A stretch of 64,000 nucleotides of DNA, taken from NCBI GenBank assembly GCA_938015415.1, contig CALLPK010000033.1, positions 1-64,000 on the forward strand, written 5' to 3'. This DNA comes from an uncultured Saprospiraceae bacterium (lineage in GTDB: Bacteria > Bacteroidota > Bacteroidia > Chitinophagales > Saprospiraceae). Shown in pieces: positions 33,990 through 43,848 of this stretch (its first letter is position 1; every line of letters starts with the position of its first letter). Both the position numbers and the translations under genes were made by a program. The notes beneath the pieces were generated by a model that did no database searches, was not told the DNA's origin, and saw only the letters and a program-made list of their open reading frames with translations.

Positions 33990-36295
33990 AGAAGTTGTTT
34001 AAAATAAAAAATATGGCGCCTCTTATAAAAATCGCTTCTATCGTTTTAATGATTACGATAATCAGCCTTCCCTATCAGATCAGTAAAGGATGCGGTCCGA
34101 TAGACTATTCGTTTAAAGGATATAGTTTTTTTGATACCGACCTGGTAAAAACTGGGTCGCCTTTCACAGATTTCTTTCTTCGGTTTGACGATTTTTACCA
34201 TAGTTACGAATTGGCCGATTCGGTGCGTAATACTTCTAACTTACAAGAATGGAATACTATTTTTTGTGATCAATTTTACGAAAAAGAAATAAAAGAAATT
34301 ATCTATGGATCAGTAGAAAATATTGAAGCGATTCAGCGAGCAAGCGAAAAGAAAAAAAACAAACTTGGACTGCGTTTAAGCCGCAATGGATTTGCCAAAC
34401 ACCTGGTAGATTATCAATGTACAGAAACCATCGACTATCTACTTTTTGCCAAGTCCTGTGAGCCACATGTAACGCGTAATCCTGATGCCTGGGGAAAGCA
34501 AAAAAGAAACTCGGTAGCAATGAAGGCACTAATTTACGAAGGTGAAAGAGTGTTTTTAAAATTAAAGTCTAATAACCTTAAATTACGATATGCTTACCAG
34601 CTAATTCGACTAGCCCAGTACGCTGGAGATTACACGATGGCGCTGGATTTATACGATCGGTTGCTACCTCGAATTGACCCGGTAGAAAGTATTGTATATG
34701 ACTGGATTTTGGCTCATAAAGCGGGGGCTTTAGCAAAGGTCGGTGAAAATGTAGAAGCCGCTTATTTATTTTCTCTCGTATTTGATCGCAGTGATTCCAA
34801 ACGGGAAGCCGCCTTTCAAAGCTTTAGTATTCGCAGCGAAAAAGAATGGCAGCAGTGTATGCTGCTCTGTCAAAGTGATCACGAGCGGGCAACCTTGCAC
34901 GCCATGCGCGCCAGCGAATCGCACAGCAAACCCGTCGCTGACATGCGTGCAATTTATACACTCGACCCAAAAAATGATAATCTAGAATTATTATTAGCTA
35001 AGGAAATTAAAAAATTAGAGAAGGATTTTTTAGGAACGGAATTTAATCGCTATCGCAAAGACAACGAAAAGTATCATAAAACCCCCCGAAAAGAAGCAAC
35101 GGCTAACTTAATTGACTTAACGCAATTTGTGATTCAGGTAGGAAAAGAAAACAACGTTCGTCATCCGGAACTATGGAGACTTGCCGAAGGCTATCTGCTC
35201 TATCTTTCCAATGATTTGTACGCCGCAGATCAGGTGTTTAAAGAAATTGAAAAAACACTCACCAACGAAAAACTACGGGAACAACTGGCGGTCTTTCGAC
35301 TGGTTTTAAAAATTACTAATTACCAGAATATAGACAAAGCCAACGAGCAGGAAATTGTACAAATCATCAAGAAAAATGACTTGTATAAAAAGTATCCAGC
35401 ATTTAAAAAGTTTATTGATGATAAACTGGCTTACGAATACCTGCAAGAAGGACATGCGGGTAAAGCTTTCCGAATGCATTATTCGCTCGAAGCCATCAAA
35501 CCAAATCCACAGGCCAATATTATCAACGATTTAATTGCCATTGCCCTTGATCCAGAAAAATCAAGATTTGATAAAATTCTAACAACCAACCAAGACGGTA
35601 CGGAAATGGTCGATGACTTGCTGGATATAAAAGGGGTCATGCTGTGGGATAGTGGAGAACCCGCCGCTGCGCTCGAAGCTTTTAAACAAATACCCGTAGC
35701 TCAGCGAGGTGAAAACCATTTTAATCCTTTTATTGAGCGCGCCAAAATCTGTATTCATTGTAAGCAACCAGATAGTTTATTGATCTATAATCGTCCCGCA
35801 ATTTTAGAACGGATATTTGAATTAGAGTTTAAGGCTAACTCAGATTACTCCAATAGTGCCTTGTATTTTTATCAATTAGGATTAGCCCATTTTAACCTTT
35901 CTTATTTCGGTCCTTCCTGGAATGCTATGGATTATTTTAGAAGTGGTGGTAACTGGCGATATGCAAAATCAAATATTTTTTTACACTGGTATTTTCCTTT
36001 TGGGAATAAGGAAAATCACGACCTTTCGAAAGCAAAAAGTTATTTTAAAAAAGTGCTAGAAGTATCCAAAGATCGGGAGCGCTCCGCCCGTGCGACCTTT
36101 TGGCTGGCCCGTTGTGACTGGTTGACTTACGTAACGAGTAGTGGGTATCAGGCGCCGCGTAACGCTAATTATTTGCCAAGTCTGCCGCCCGAATATCGGG
36201 TTTATTACCAACAATTAGAATCTGACTACGCAGAAACTGATTTTTATAAATGGGTGATTAAAGAGTGTAAATATTTTCAGGCTTACGCTCGCTAG
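33986..36295 (+). CDS. Large envelope protein with helical repeats, partner of the DUF3142-like gene
   Basis: A 769-residue protein of unknown function. The GTG at 33986 overlaps the preceding stop (GTGA); an ATG at 34013 is a fallback. The N-terminus has a hydrophobic export segment (about 14-29) ending near GCGPIDYSF, which may be a lipid-attachment cysteine. From about 180 the sequence is mostly helical with TPR/Sel1-like spacing (RYAYQLIRLAQYAGDYTMALDLYDRLL; SYFGPSWNAMDYF), suggesting a scaffold. Codon use matches the partner. I find no catalytic motif. Confidence 0.7.
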   Translation: MKKLFKIKNMAPLIKIASIVLMITIISLPYQISKGCGPIDYSFKGYSFFDTDLVKTGSPFTDFFLRFDDFYHSYELADSVRNTSNLQEWNTIFCDQFYEKEIKEIIYGSVENIEAIQRASEKKKNKLGLRLSRNGFAKHLVDYQCTETIDYLLFAKSCEPHVTRNPDAWGKQKRNSVAMKALIYEGERVFLKLKSNNLKLRYAYQLIRLAQYAGDYTMALDLYDRLLPRIDPVESIVYDWILAHKAGALAKVGENVEAAYLFSLVFDRSDSKREAAFQSFSIRSEKEWQQCMLLCQSDHERATLHAMRASESHSKPVADMRAIYTLDPKNDNLELLLAKEIKKLEKDFLGTEFNRYRKDNEKYHKTPRKEATANLIDLTQFVIQVGKENNVRHPELWRLAEGYLLYLSNDLYAADQVFKEIEKTLTNEKLREQLAVFRLVLKITNYQNIDKANEQEIVQIIKKNDLYKKYPAFKKFIDDKLAYEYLQEGHAGKAFRMHYSLEAIKPNPQANIINDLIAIALDPEKSRFDKILTTNQDGTEMVDDLLDIKGVMLWDSGEPAAALEAFKQIPVAQRGENHFNPFIERAKICIHCKQPDSLLIYNRPAILERIFELEFKANSDYSNSALYFYQLGLAHFNLSYFGPSWNAMDYFRSGGNWRYAKSNIFLHWYFPFGNKENHDLSKAKSYFKKVLEVSKDRERSARATFWLARCDWLTYVTSSGYQAPRNANYLPSLPPEYRVYYQQLESDYAETDFYKWVIKECKYFQAYAR

Positions 36296-36467
36296 CACTG
36301 CTTTTAGGGTAAATTTTACGTTTCAACATTTCTAACATCTGTGTTATGTTAAAAAAATCATAATGCAACCATCGCTACCCAACTTTGTCATTTTATGGGC
36401 CGTCTTCCTGATAACACACAGTTACTTATATGCGAAACTGTTATTATTCACCCTAAATACTAAAGCG

Positions 36468-36887
36468 ATGAAAAACCTCTCATTTTTATTCCTGCTGGGG
36501 ATCAGTCTTACCCTTTTTGCTTGTTCTAAAAATAATGATTCTGAAACAACGCCCGTAATAAATCAAATTTTTCAACTAGAAGTTTCAGAAACTGCTACCT
36601 TTTCCGACTTAAACTTATCCGTTACCGCAGACCAAGTAGTCGAGGACAATCGGTGTCCTGCCTTTGCTAACTGTATTATGGCCGGTTGGGTAACTGTTTT
36701 ATTTCAATTCGAGGTAGATGGTACTACTTCTCCAGTTGAGGTAACCCTTAACCCCGTTAAGCCACAAGATGCCGAAGCAACAGTTGGCGAATATACGATC
36801 CGGCTGGTTACCGTAAATCCTTATCCACAAGACTCAAATGAAATGAATCAGGAAGACTACAGTTTCTCTCTGGTGGTCGAAAAATAG
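36468..36887 (+). CDS. Small lipoprotein of unknown function
   Basis: A 139-residue lipoprotein: signal peptide then lipobox LTLFAC (C19). The rest is a beta-rich domain with a cysteine pair (RCPAFANCIMAGWVTVLFQF) likely to form a disulfide outside the cell. The ATG at 36468 was chosen because it starts a typical signal peptide; an ATG at 36363 would add 35 residues that do not fit one. I do not recognise the family. A 12-bp perfect hairpin follows it. Confidence 0.75.
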   Translation: MKNLSFLFLLGISLTLFACSKNNDSETTPVINQIFQLEVSETATFSDLNLSVTADQVVEDNRCPAFANCIMAGWVTVLFQFEVDGTTSPVEVTLNPVKPQDAEATVGEYTIRLVTVNPYPQDSNEMNQEDYSFSLVVEK

Positions 36888-36907
36888 TATCCTAGCCAAA
36901 GTTCCAC

Positions 36908-36954
36908 AATCAGCCAATGGTCATACCTCTTTCGTACACAATCATTGGCTGATT
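36908..36954 (+). terminator. Hairpin after the small lipoprotein gene
   Basis: AATCAGCCAATG (36908-36919) pairs perfectly with CATTGGCTGATT (36943-36954) across a 23-nt loop, 21 bp after the stop. It lacks a T run, so termination is likely but not certain. Confidence 0.5.
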
Positions 36955-36991
36955 ATAATATTTACGCTCTACTTTTTCTTTGATTTTGAAA

Positions 36992-37018
36992 TTGAAATAA
37001 TATTTTTTCCTACCTTTG
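36992..37018 (+). promoter_or_regulatory. Promoter of the rhomboid gene (TTG-N16-TACCTTTG)
   Basis: TTG at 36992-36994 and TACCTTTG at 37011-37018 form a Bacteroidota promoter, slightly short in spacing. Transcription would start near 37025, so an in-frame TTG at 37016 cannot be the start codon. Confidence 0.6.
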
Positions 37019-37096
37019 TTGAGAAAGTTATTAAAAAGCTTTCCATACTTTGCCCTTCTAAACAACTTCAAAAGTATTTTTCAAAACTCAATTTCT

Positions 37097-37876
37097 ATGA
37101 TTTTTCCAATTGGTGACGATCAAGTCAAAGGTGGGTATACTCCTTATGTAAGTTATACATTTATTGGCTTAAATATCATTGCCTTTCTGCTGCAGATGAC
37201 TCACCCCAACCTGATGATCTGCGAGTTTGGATCTGTTCCCAACGATATTCTAAATGGTCAAAACATTTATACGCTCTTTACCAGTATGTTTATGCACGGT
37301 AGCATTATGCACATTGTTGGTAACATGCTTTTTCTTTGGATTTTTGCGGATAATATCGAGGCGACGGTAGGCAGTCTTCCATTTTTATTTTTCTATTTGA
37401 TGGGAGGCCTGGTGGCTTCGGCCTTGCATATTTTTCTCAGTGACGGAACGGGCATGGATTTATCAACTTGCTGTAATATTTGTGGTACACCACCGTGTAT
37501 GCAAGGAGACAGTGCCTGTCCAGGTTCTATTCCTACGGTAGGTGCCAGTGGCGCGATCGCTGCGGTCCTAGGTGCCTATTTGGTGATGTTTCCAAAATCC
37601 AAGGTCAAACTATTTGTGATCTATTTTTTCCGATCTATCTATATTTCCGCATTTTGGTTTTTAGGATTCTGGATCGCACAGCAGCTGTTCAGTGGATTTT
37701 CTTCACTTGGACCAGAAGCAGCCGCTAGTGGCGGAACGGCCTGGTGGGCACATATTGGTGGATTTATTTTTGGGGTAGTCGCTGGTTTTTTTGCTAAAAT
37801 GGGTATGAAAAAAGAGGATGGAATTATGCGCCCACCTACTAAAGATCCGGATTATAGTACCAAGGAGTTTGTCTAA
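37097..37876 (+). CDS. Rhomboid-family intramembrane serine protease
   Basis: A 259-residue polytopic protease that cleaves membrane proteins inside the bilayer. The catalytic pair is S151 in the GASG motif of TVGASGAIAAVLG and H219 in WWAHIGGFIFG; the L1-region HGSIMHIVGNMLFLWIFADN supports the family. Between about 124 and 148 lies a cysteine-rich periplasmic or lumenal insertion (TCCNICGTPPC, then ACPGS) typical of some Bacteroidota forms. Start ATG 37097 was preferred because a promoter overlaps earlier candidates. It is followed by a permease gene. Confidence 0.9.
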   Translation: MIFPIGDDQVKGGYTPYVSYTFIGLNIIAFLLQMTHPNLMICEFGSVPNDILNGQNIYTLFTSMFMHGSIMHIVGNMLFLWIFADNIEATVGSLPFLFFYLMGGLVASALHIFLSDGTGMDLSTCCNICGTPPCMQGDSACPGSIPTVGASGAIAAVLGAYLVMFPKSKVKLFVIYFFRSIYISAFWFLGFWIAQQLFSGFSSLGPEAAASGGTAWWAHIGGFIFGVVAGFFAKMGMKKEDGIMRPPTKDPDYSTKEFV

Positions 37877-37989
37877 GTATAGGACGAGTGTTAAGTTTTT
37901 TGTAGTTTATTTTACTTCTTGAACAAAAGGACCAATTTGACTTTTAATACAATATTCATTTAATCAAGGAAATTGTTTAAACGTGAAAA

Positions 37990-39771
37990 ATGACCTTTGA
38001 AATTGTATTAGTGTTCGGTGTAATTTTTCTGGCAATCGTTTTTTTTGTCACTGAATGGCTGCCCATTGATGTAGTTTCTTTTGGCATCATGGTAACGCTG
38101 TTGGTGACCGGGTTAGTCACCCCTCAACAAGGCATCATGGGTTTTGGTAACCAGGCTACCATTACGATTCTGGCCTTAATGATTGTAGGAATTGGTTTAG
38201 AACAAAGTGGAGCCATCACTTTGCTGGGGCAACAGCTACAAAAGCTATTTATGCTTCCAATTTGGCTAGCGATTACCCTAATGATGCTGATCGTGGCCTT
38301 TGTCTCGGCCTTTATCAGCTCGACAGCAGTAGTCATTGTATTTTTAAGAGTCTTTATTGAGATTGCGCCAAAGATTAATATCAACCTCTCCAAATTACTG
38401 ATTCCCTTATCTTTTTCAGCCATCATTGGTGGCTCCTGCAGTTTAATGGGAACCTCTACCAATCTGATTGTCAATTCTATTGTCAGTAGTCAGGGCTACG
38501 GCGATCTGGAGATTTTTGAATTTTCGGGGATCGGCGTTTTATTTCTGGTCGCTACGATTATTTATATGATTGTCATTGGTGTACGTTTGATTCCAGCACG
38601 CGCCAAACAGCTTAATATGGTTGAGGAATTTCAATTACAGGATTACCTCACGTTGCTAGAAGTCAGCAGTGAATCAAAAATGATCGGAAAAGAAGTTGCC
38701 GAAACAACTTTTAAAAAGGACAATCAAATTGAACTTTTGAAAATTTATCACCAAACGGGACAGGAACGATTTCCAACCGACAATGAAATTATACGTCAGG
38801 GTGACCAATTATTGGTCAAAGGAAGTCTAGAAAAAATGAAGTCCATCTACAATAGTCGCGGCGTAAATTTTGTTCACCAAAAAAACCTACCAGAAAATTT
38901 TACTGACGAGGAAGATTCAGAACAAATACTTTGTAAAGCACTCGTCCTACCCAACAGTCGAGTAGTCGGTAGCAACTTTAGAAAGGCACAAATAAAAAGC
39001 ACGTTTCAGGCAATTCCCCTGGCTGTTCAGAAAAAACGAAAGATTGTCCGACGGAAACTTAGTAAAATAAAAATAGAAATTGGAGACATATTGTTAGTAT
39101 CCGTAAATAAGGCAGACTTTCAACGCTTTTATAAACTACCCGACTTTTTGGTATTACAGGAATTTGAGGAATTTGATAAAAATTTTGGTAATAAATGGGT
39201 GGCAATCGGAATTCTGACCGGTCTAGTTTTGCTGGCAGCATTTGGTATATTACCGATCATGATTAGTGCGTTAGCGGGCGCTTTTGCGATGGCGATTACC
39301 CGATGTGTCGATATACACAAGGCTTATCGTGAAATGAACTGGGGAATCATTTTCCTGCTGGCAGGGATGATTCCATTAGGTTCAGCGATGAGCAATACCG
39401 GAGCCGATAGTTATTTAGCCAATCAATTTATCCAGCTGCTGGGAAATGGAAATCCAACCATTTTTATTTCCGCGTTATTCATTTTTACGATGCTGATGAG
39501 CGGATTTATTTCTAATAATGCGACCGCAATTTTACTAACGCCCATTGCTATTTCGATTGCTATAAAGTCTGGACTAGATCCCAAACCTTTTATCCTCACC
39601 ATTATGTTTGCGGCCAATATGAGTTTTTTCACACCCATTGGTTACCAAACCAATACCTTAATTCTTAGTCCGGGAAATTATAAATTCCGAGACTTTCTGC
39701 TCGTCGGAGGAATCCTGACCATCATCTGCTGGGTAATTGCCACCCTGGTTATACCATGGATTTATTTTTAA
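37990..39771 (+). CDS. SLC13-type (DASS/ArsB superfamily) permease with two TrkA-C domains
   Basis: A 593-residue inner-membrane transporter, with about 11-12 helices in two halves (about 5-195 and 395-590). Between them lie two RCK_C/TrkA-C domains (about 210-300 and 305-385; VSSESKMIGKEVAETTF, PNSRVVGSNFRKAQ). Family motifs include FISSTAVVIVFLR and GGSCSLMGTSTNLIV in the first half and SGFISNNATAILLTPIA in the second. Substrates in the family range from dicarboxylates to sulfate; this one cannot be assigned. It has no TRAP or ABC partners. Confidence 0.88.
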   Translation: MTFEIVLVFGVIFLAIVFFVTEWLPIDVVSFGIMVTLLVTGLVTPQQGIMGFGNQATITILALMIVGIGLEQSGAITLLGQQLQKLFMLPIWLAITLMMLIVAFVSAFISSTAVVIVFLRVFIEIAPKININLSKLLIPLSFSAIIGGSCSLMGTSTNLIVNSIVSSQGYGDLEIFEFSGIGVLFLVATIIYMIVIGVRLIPARAKQLNMVEEFQLQDYLTLLEVSSESKMIGKEVAETTFKKDNQIELLKIYHQTGQERFPTDNEIIRQGDQLLVKGSLEKMKSIYNSRGVNFVHQKNLPENFTDEEDSEQILCKALVLPNSRVVGSNFRKAQIKSTFQAIPLAVQKKRKIVRRKLSKIKIEIGDILLVSVNKADFQRFYKLPDFLVLQEFEEFDKNFGNKWVAIGILTGLVLLAAFGILPIMISALAGAFAMAITRCVDIHKAYREMNWGIIFLLAGMIPLGSAMSNTGADSYLANQFIQLLGNGNPTIFISALFIFTMLMSGFISNNATAILLTPIAISIAIKSGLDPKPFILTIMFAANMSFFTPIGYQTNTLILSPGNYKFRDFLLVGGILTIICWVIATLVIPWIYF

Positions 39772-39863
39772 CCTTTTCTTGGAACTCAATGCCTGTTGAA
39801 TTGCGTTTACTGATTATTTGGTAGGACATAAATGAGCCGATAGCATAATTCCCTACAATATAT

Positions 39864-39871
39864 TACCTTTG
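39864..39871 (+). promoter_or_regulatory. -7 element of pheS (TACCTTTG)
   Basis: An exact TAnnTTTG, identical to the rhomboid -7 element, 25 bp before the preferred pheS ATG at 39896. A TTG at 39869 that opens the longer frame lies inside it and cannot be the start. Confidence 0.5.
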
Positions 39872-39895
39872 TTCACTTCAAACAAAACTAGTGGC

Positions 39896-40921
39896 ATGTT
39901 CGACAAAGTAAAAGACATTTTAGCAGAAATTCAGTCTGCCAATCCCAATACAGCGGAAGAAATTGAGCAATTCCGGATTAAATATCTGGGATCAAAAAAT
40001 ATTCTTAAACCCCTTATGGGCGAGATTCGTAATATTCCCAATGAAAAAAAGAAGGAATATGGTCAGCTGGTGAACGAAACCAAGCAGGCCGCCGAAAAAA
40101 AATTAGCGGCTCTCCAGGCATCACAAAGCAACGCGGCAGCCGCTTCCGAAGCACAAAAACTGGACCTCACCGCTACCGGCGAACCAATCGCATTGGGTTC
40201 CCGTCATCCCATTTCCATAACGATGGATCGAATTATCGATATTTTTGCGCGCATCGGTTTTACCGTAGCTGAAGACCGTGAAATTGAAGATGATTGGCAC
40301 AACTTCAGCGCCATGAATACGCCCGAAGATCATCCTGCCCGTGATATGCAGGATACTTTCTATCTAAAAGACAGTACTTCCATGTTGTTACGGACGCATA
40401 CCTCTTCTGTGCAGGCGCGAGTCATGACCCATAAAAAACCACCAATCCGAATTATTGCGCCGGGACGGGTTTACCGAAATGAGACGATCTCCGCGCGTGC
40501 ACATTGCCAGTTCCATCAGGTTGAAGGGTTATACGTCGACGAGAATGTATCTTTTGCGGACCTCAAACAGACCCTGCTATATTTTGCGCAGGAAATGTAT
40601 GGTCCTAATACAAAAATCAGATTACGACCTTCTTATTTCCCATTTACTGAACCAAGTGCCGAAATGGATGTATCTTGTTTTATTTGTGACACCAAAGGTT
40701 GTAATGTTTGTAAATATACGGGTTGGGTAGAGGTCTTAGGTTGTGGAATGGTAGATCCAAAAGTATTGGAAAACTGCGGAATTGACTCGGAAAAATATAC
40801 CGGATTTGCTTTTGGTATGGGAATCGAGCGACAAGCAATGCTTCGCTACCGAATTAACGATATCCGGTTGTTATTTGAAAATGATATTCGCTTTTTAAAG
40901 CAATTTACATCTGCTATTTAG
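39896..40921 (+). CDS. pheS: Phenylalanine-tRNA ligase alpha subunit
   Basis: Class II synthetase subunit carrying the active site. The 341-residue product starts MFDKVKDILAEIQSANPN and has an N-terminal coiled coil (about 1-85). Motif 2 is RIIAPGRVYRNETISARAHCQFHQVEG (about 186); the glycine-rich motif 3 is GFAFGMGIERQAMLRY (about 302). FTEPSAEMDVSC (about 248) matches the phenylalanine-binding loop. The cysteines CFICDTKGCNVC near 260 are a zinc-like insertion seen in several Bacteroidota PheS. pheT is not adjacent. hisS follows on the same strand. Confidence 0.95.
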   Translation: MFDKVKDILAEIQSANPNTAEEIEQFRIKYLGSKNILKPLMGEIRNIPNEKKKEYGQLVNETKQAAEKKLAALQASQSNAAAASEAQKLDLTATGEPIALGSRHPISITMDRIIDIFARIGFTVAEDREIEDDWHNFSAMNTPEDHPARDMQDTFYLKDSTSMLLRTHTSSVQARVMTHKKPPIRIIAPGRVYRNETISARAHCQFHQVEGLYVDENVSFADLKQTLLYFAQEMYGPNTKIRLRPSYFPFTEPSAEMDVSCFICDTKGCNVCKYTGWVEVLGCGMVDPKVLENCGIDSEKYTGFAFGMGIERQAMLRYRINDIRLLFENDIRFLKQFTSAI

Positions 40922-41060
40922 AGGTTTTGCTTTTTGCCGCTTGCTTTGCTTAATCGCGTAGGCGTTTAGAATTGAAGATAGGCAGGAACCGCAAATCGAA
41001 AACTTTTGTTGTATTTCACAACATCCAATTCTAATAAAAAATTTAATCCATCCTCCGGTT

Positions 41061-42401
41061 ATGAAACCATCTATTCCCAAAGGTACCCGCGATTTTTCTC
41101 CTGCGCAAGTAATCAAACGCAACTATATTTTCGATACGATTCGTCAGGTATTTATCAAGTATGGCTATCAGCCCATTGAAACACCCGCCATGGAAAATCT
41201 TTCTACGTTGACCGGTAAGTACGGAGACGAGGGAGATAAATTACTTTTTAAAGTGCTGAATAATGGAGAATATTTAAATAAATCGGATGCAACCGCTTTC
41301 GCAGAAAAAGACTCGGCTAAATTTACGCAGAGTGTCTCCAAACGTGGATTGAGGTACGACTTGACCGTCCCTTTTGCACGCTACGTTGTGATGAACCAAA
41401 ACGATATTAATTTTCCCTTTAAACGTTACCAAATTCAACCCGTCTGGCGTGCTGATCGCCCACAAAAAGGGCGCTACCAGGAGTTTTATCAGTGTGATGC
41501 AGATGTGGTAGGCTCTGATTCTCTGATGCTGGAAGCGGAACTAGCACAGATTTACGATGAGGTTTTTACAAGTTTAGGGGTTAACGTAACCATCAAAATC
41601 AATAATCGAAAAGTGCTTTTTGGAATGGCCGAAGCGGCGGGTGTAGCCGATAAATTTATTGCCATGACCACCGCCATTGACAAACTCGATAAAATCGGAA
41701 TGGAAGGGGTTACCAAAGAATTGGGTAATCGAGGTATGGAAGCCGTCGCTATTGAAAAGATTAAAGAGATGCTTTCTATCACCACTTTAGAACCATTAAA
41801 AGAATTTTTTAAAAATAGTGAAACGGGACGAAAAGGAATTGAAGAACTCGAAGAATTTCACAAATATTTTGATACCAAACCCGCTACGAACCAAGTAGAA
41901 TTTGATAGTACTCTGGCTCGTGGATTGAGTTACTATACCGGTTGTATTTTTGAGGTCAAAGCTAACGATGCCATCATGGGCAGTATCGGTGGTGGAGGTC
42001 GTTACGATGATTTGACCGGAAATTTTGGACTCAAAGGTGTTTCTGGGGTTGGTGTCTCTTTTGGAGCTGCAAGGATTTTTGATGTTATGGAAGAACTTGA
42101 TTTATTTCCAAAGAACATTGAAATCCAACTAAAATGTTTATTGGTTGCTTTTGACAAACCTTCTCACGAATATGCCTTTTCTGTTTTAAATAAATTACGC
42201 TCAGCAGGTATCTCCGCTGAGCTATATCCAGAACCAACCAAAATGGGCAAACAAATGAAATACGCAAACGCCAGAGCAGTACCTTTCGTAGTAGTGATTG
42301 GTAGTGATGAAATGAATTCTGGAAAATTAGCGCTCAAAAATATGGACACTGGAGAACAGGAAAAATATACCCTTACCGAGCTATTAACAAAATTGAAATA
42401 A
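41061..42401 (+). CDS. hisS: Histidine-tRNA ligase
   Basis: Class II aminoacyl-tRNA synthetase attaching histidine to tRNA-His. The 446-residue protein opens MKPSIPKGTRDFSP, has motif 1 and motif 2 (QIQPVWRADRPQKGRYQEFYQCDADVVG, about 115-142), the histidine-binding RGLSYYTGCIFEV (about 289) and motif 3 (GVGVSFGAARIFDV, about 326), and a C-terminal anticodon-binding domain (about 355-446). It lies between pheS and gatA in a translation-related run, 22 bp before gatA. Confidence 0.95.
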   Translation: MKPSIPKGTRDFSPAQVIKRNYIFDTIRQVFIKYGYQPIETPAMENLSTLTGKYGDEGDKLLFKVLNNGEYLNKSDATAFAEKDSAKFTQSVSKRGLRYDLTVPFARYVVMNQNDINFPFKRYQIQPVWRADRPQKGRYQEFYQCDADVVGSDSLMLEAELAQIYDEVFTSLGVNVTIKINNRKVLFGMAEAAGVADKFIAMTTAIDKLDKIGMEGVTKELGNRGMEAVAIEKIKEMLSITTLEPLKEFFKNSETGRKGIEELEEFHKYFDTKPATNQVEFDSTLARGLSYYTGCIFEVKANDAIMGSIGGGGRYDDLTGNFGLKGVSGVGVSFGAARIFDVMEELDLFPKNIEIQLKCLLVAFDKPSHEYAFSVLNKLRSAGISAELYPEPTKMGKQMKYANARAVPFVVVIGSDEMNSGKLALKNMDTGEQEKYTLTELLTKLK

Positions 42402-42423
42402 CTTTTTTTGATACTACTACTTC

Positions 42424-43848
42424 ATGGAAAATAAAAATTTTGTTTATATCCAATCGGAATTAGCCTCCGGAAATCTTACCGCTACCAAATTGGTATCAGA
42501 TTATCTCAGCGCCATCGAATCAACCAATGGTTTAAATATTTATCTGGAGGTTTTCACCGAAGAGGCCATCACACGCGCAAAAGAGCTAGACGAAAAATTT
42601 GCTAATGATAACACTTCCGTTGGAAGGCTCTACGGAATGGTTATTTCTATCAAAGATGTTATTTGTTACAAAGATCATCCCGTTACGGGTGGGTCAAAAA
42701 TTCTCGCTGGGTTCGAATCTCTGTATACCGCCACGGCATTACAGCGGCTTCTGGACGAAGATGTCATCATCATCGGCCGGGTTAACTGTGATGAATTTGC
42801 AATGGGTTCAGGGAACGAAAATTCGGCCTATGGCCCCACGATTAATGCGTTGGGAGAAAATAGAGTACCCGGTGGATCTTCGGGTGCTTCCGCAGTCTCT
42901 GTTCAAGCTAATACTTGCCTGGCGTCTCTGGGTAGTGATACGGGAGGTTCGGTACGACAACCCGCCGCATTTTGTGGATTGGTTGGTTTAAAGCCTACTT
43001 ACGGACGAATATCCCGTTATGGTTTGTTGGCCTATGCTTCTTCCTTTGATCAAATTGGAACCATCACTAATAACGTAGCCGATGCAGCCCTTCTGTTAGA
43101 AATAATGGCCGGACCGGATGCTTACGATAGTACCGCTTCAACTAAACCCGTTGAAGCGTATAGCTCTTTAAATTCGAAAACCAGTCTGAAAAAGATCGCT
43201 TACTTTAAATCTGCACTCGATCACCCTTCTATGGATCCAGAAATTCGGACCGCAAGTCTTGAATTTCTGGAAAAATTAAAAAAAGATGGACACGAAGTGG
43301 TTGACCTGGATTTTGACTTGCTGGATTATTTAATTCCAGCTTATTATGTGCTCACGACAGCAGAAGCGTCTACCAATTTATCCCGTTACGATGGGGTTCG
43401 TTATGGGTACCGAAGCACAGAGGTTAACGATCTGCAGGAAACCTACAAAAAGTCGCGAACTGAAGGCTTTGGTACGGAAGTAAAACGCAGAATATTGTTG
43501 GGAACGTTTGTGCTAAGCTCAGGTTATTATGATGCTTACTATGGAAAAGCACAAAAGGTTCGTCGGCTAATTACCGAGCAAACCAAAGAAATTTTTCAGT
43601 CGTATGACTACCTGGTGATGCCCGTTACTCCCTCCGTTGCGTGGAAGATTGGTGATAAATCAACCGATCCGGTCGCTGCTTATCTAGCGGATATTTATAC
43701 GGTACAAGCCAACATGACGGGCATTCCAGCAATTGCCATTCCCTTGGGAAAAAACAAAGAGAATATGCCTTTTGGTATTCAGATAATGTCCGATCGACAT
43801 ACCGAACTAGATTTATTGAATTTTGCTAAAACAATTGAAAATCAATAA
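42424..43848 (+). CDS. gatA: Asp-tRNA(Asn)/Glu-tRNA(Gln) amidotransferase subunit A
   Basis: Amidase subunit that supplies ammonia for converting misacylated Glu-tRNA-Gln and Asp-tRNA-Asn. The Ser-cisSer-Lys triad is in place: K77 in VISIKDVI, S152 in GGSSGASA and the nucleophile S176 in GSDTGGSVRQP. The 474-residue length is normal. It follows hisS by 22 bp and is likely cotranscribed. gatB and gatC are not next to it, which is common in Bacteroidota. Confidence 0.95.
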   Translation: MENKNFVYIQSELASGNLTATKLVSDYLSAIESTNGLNIYLEVFTEEAITRAKELDEKFANDNTSVGRLYGMVISIKDVICYKDHPVTGGSKILAGFESLYTATALQRLLDEDVIIIGRVNCDEFAMGSGNENSAYGPTINALGENRVPGGSSGASAVSVQANTCLASLGSDTGGSVRQPAAFCGLVGLKPTYGRISRYGLLAYASSFDQIGTITNNVADAALLLEIMAGPDAYDSTASTKPVEAYSSLNSKTSLKKIAYFKSALDHPSMDPEIRTASLEFLEKLKKDGHEVVDLDFDLLDYLIPAYYVLTTAEASTNLSRYDGVRYGYRSTEVNDLQETYKKSRTEGFGTEVKRRILLGTFVLSSGYYDAYYGKAQKVRRLITEQTKEIFQSYDYLVMPVTPSVAWKIGDKSTDPVAAYLADIYTVQANMTGIPAIAIPLGKNKENMPFGIQIMSDRHTELDLLNFAKTIENQ

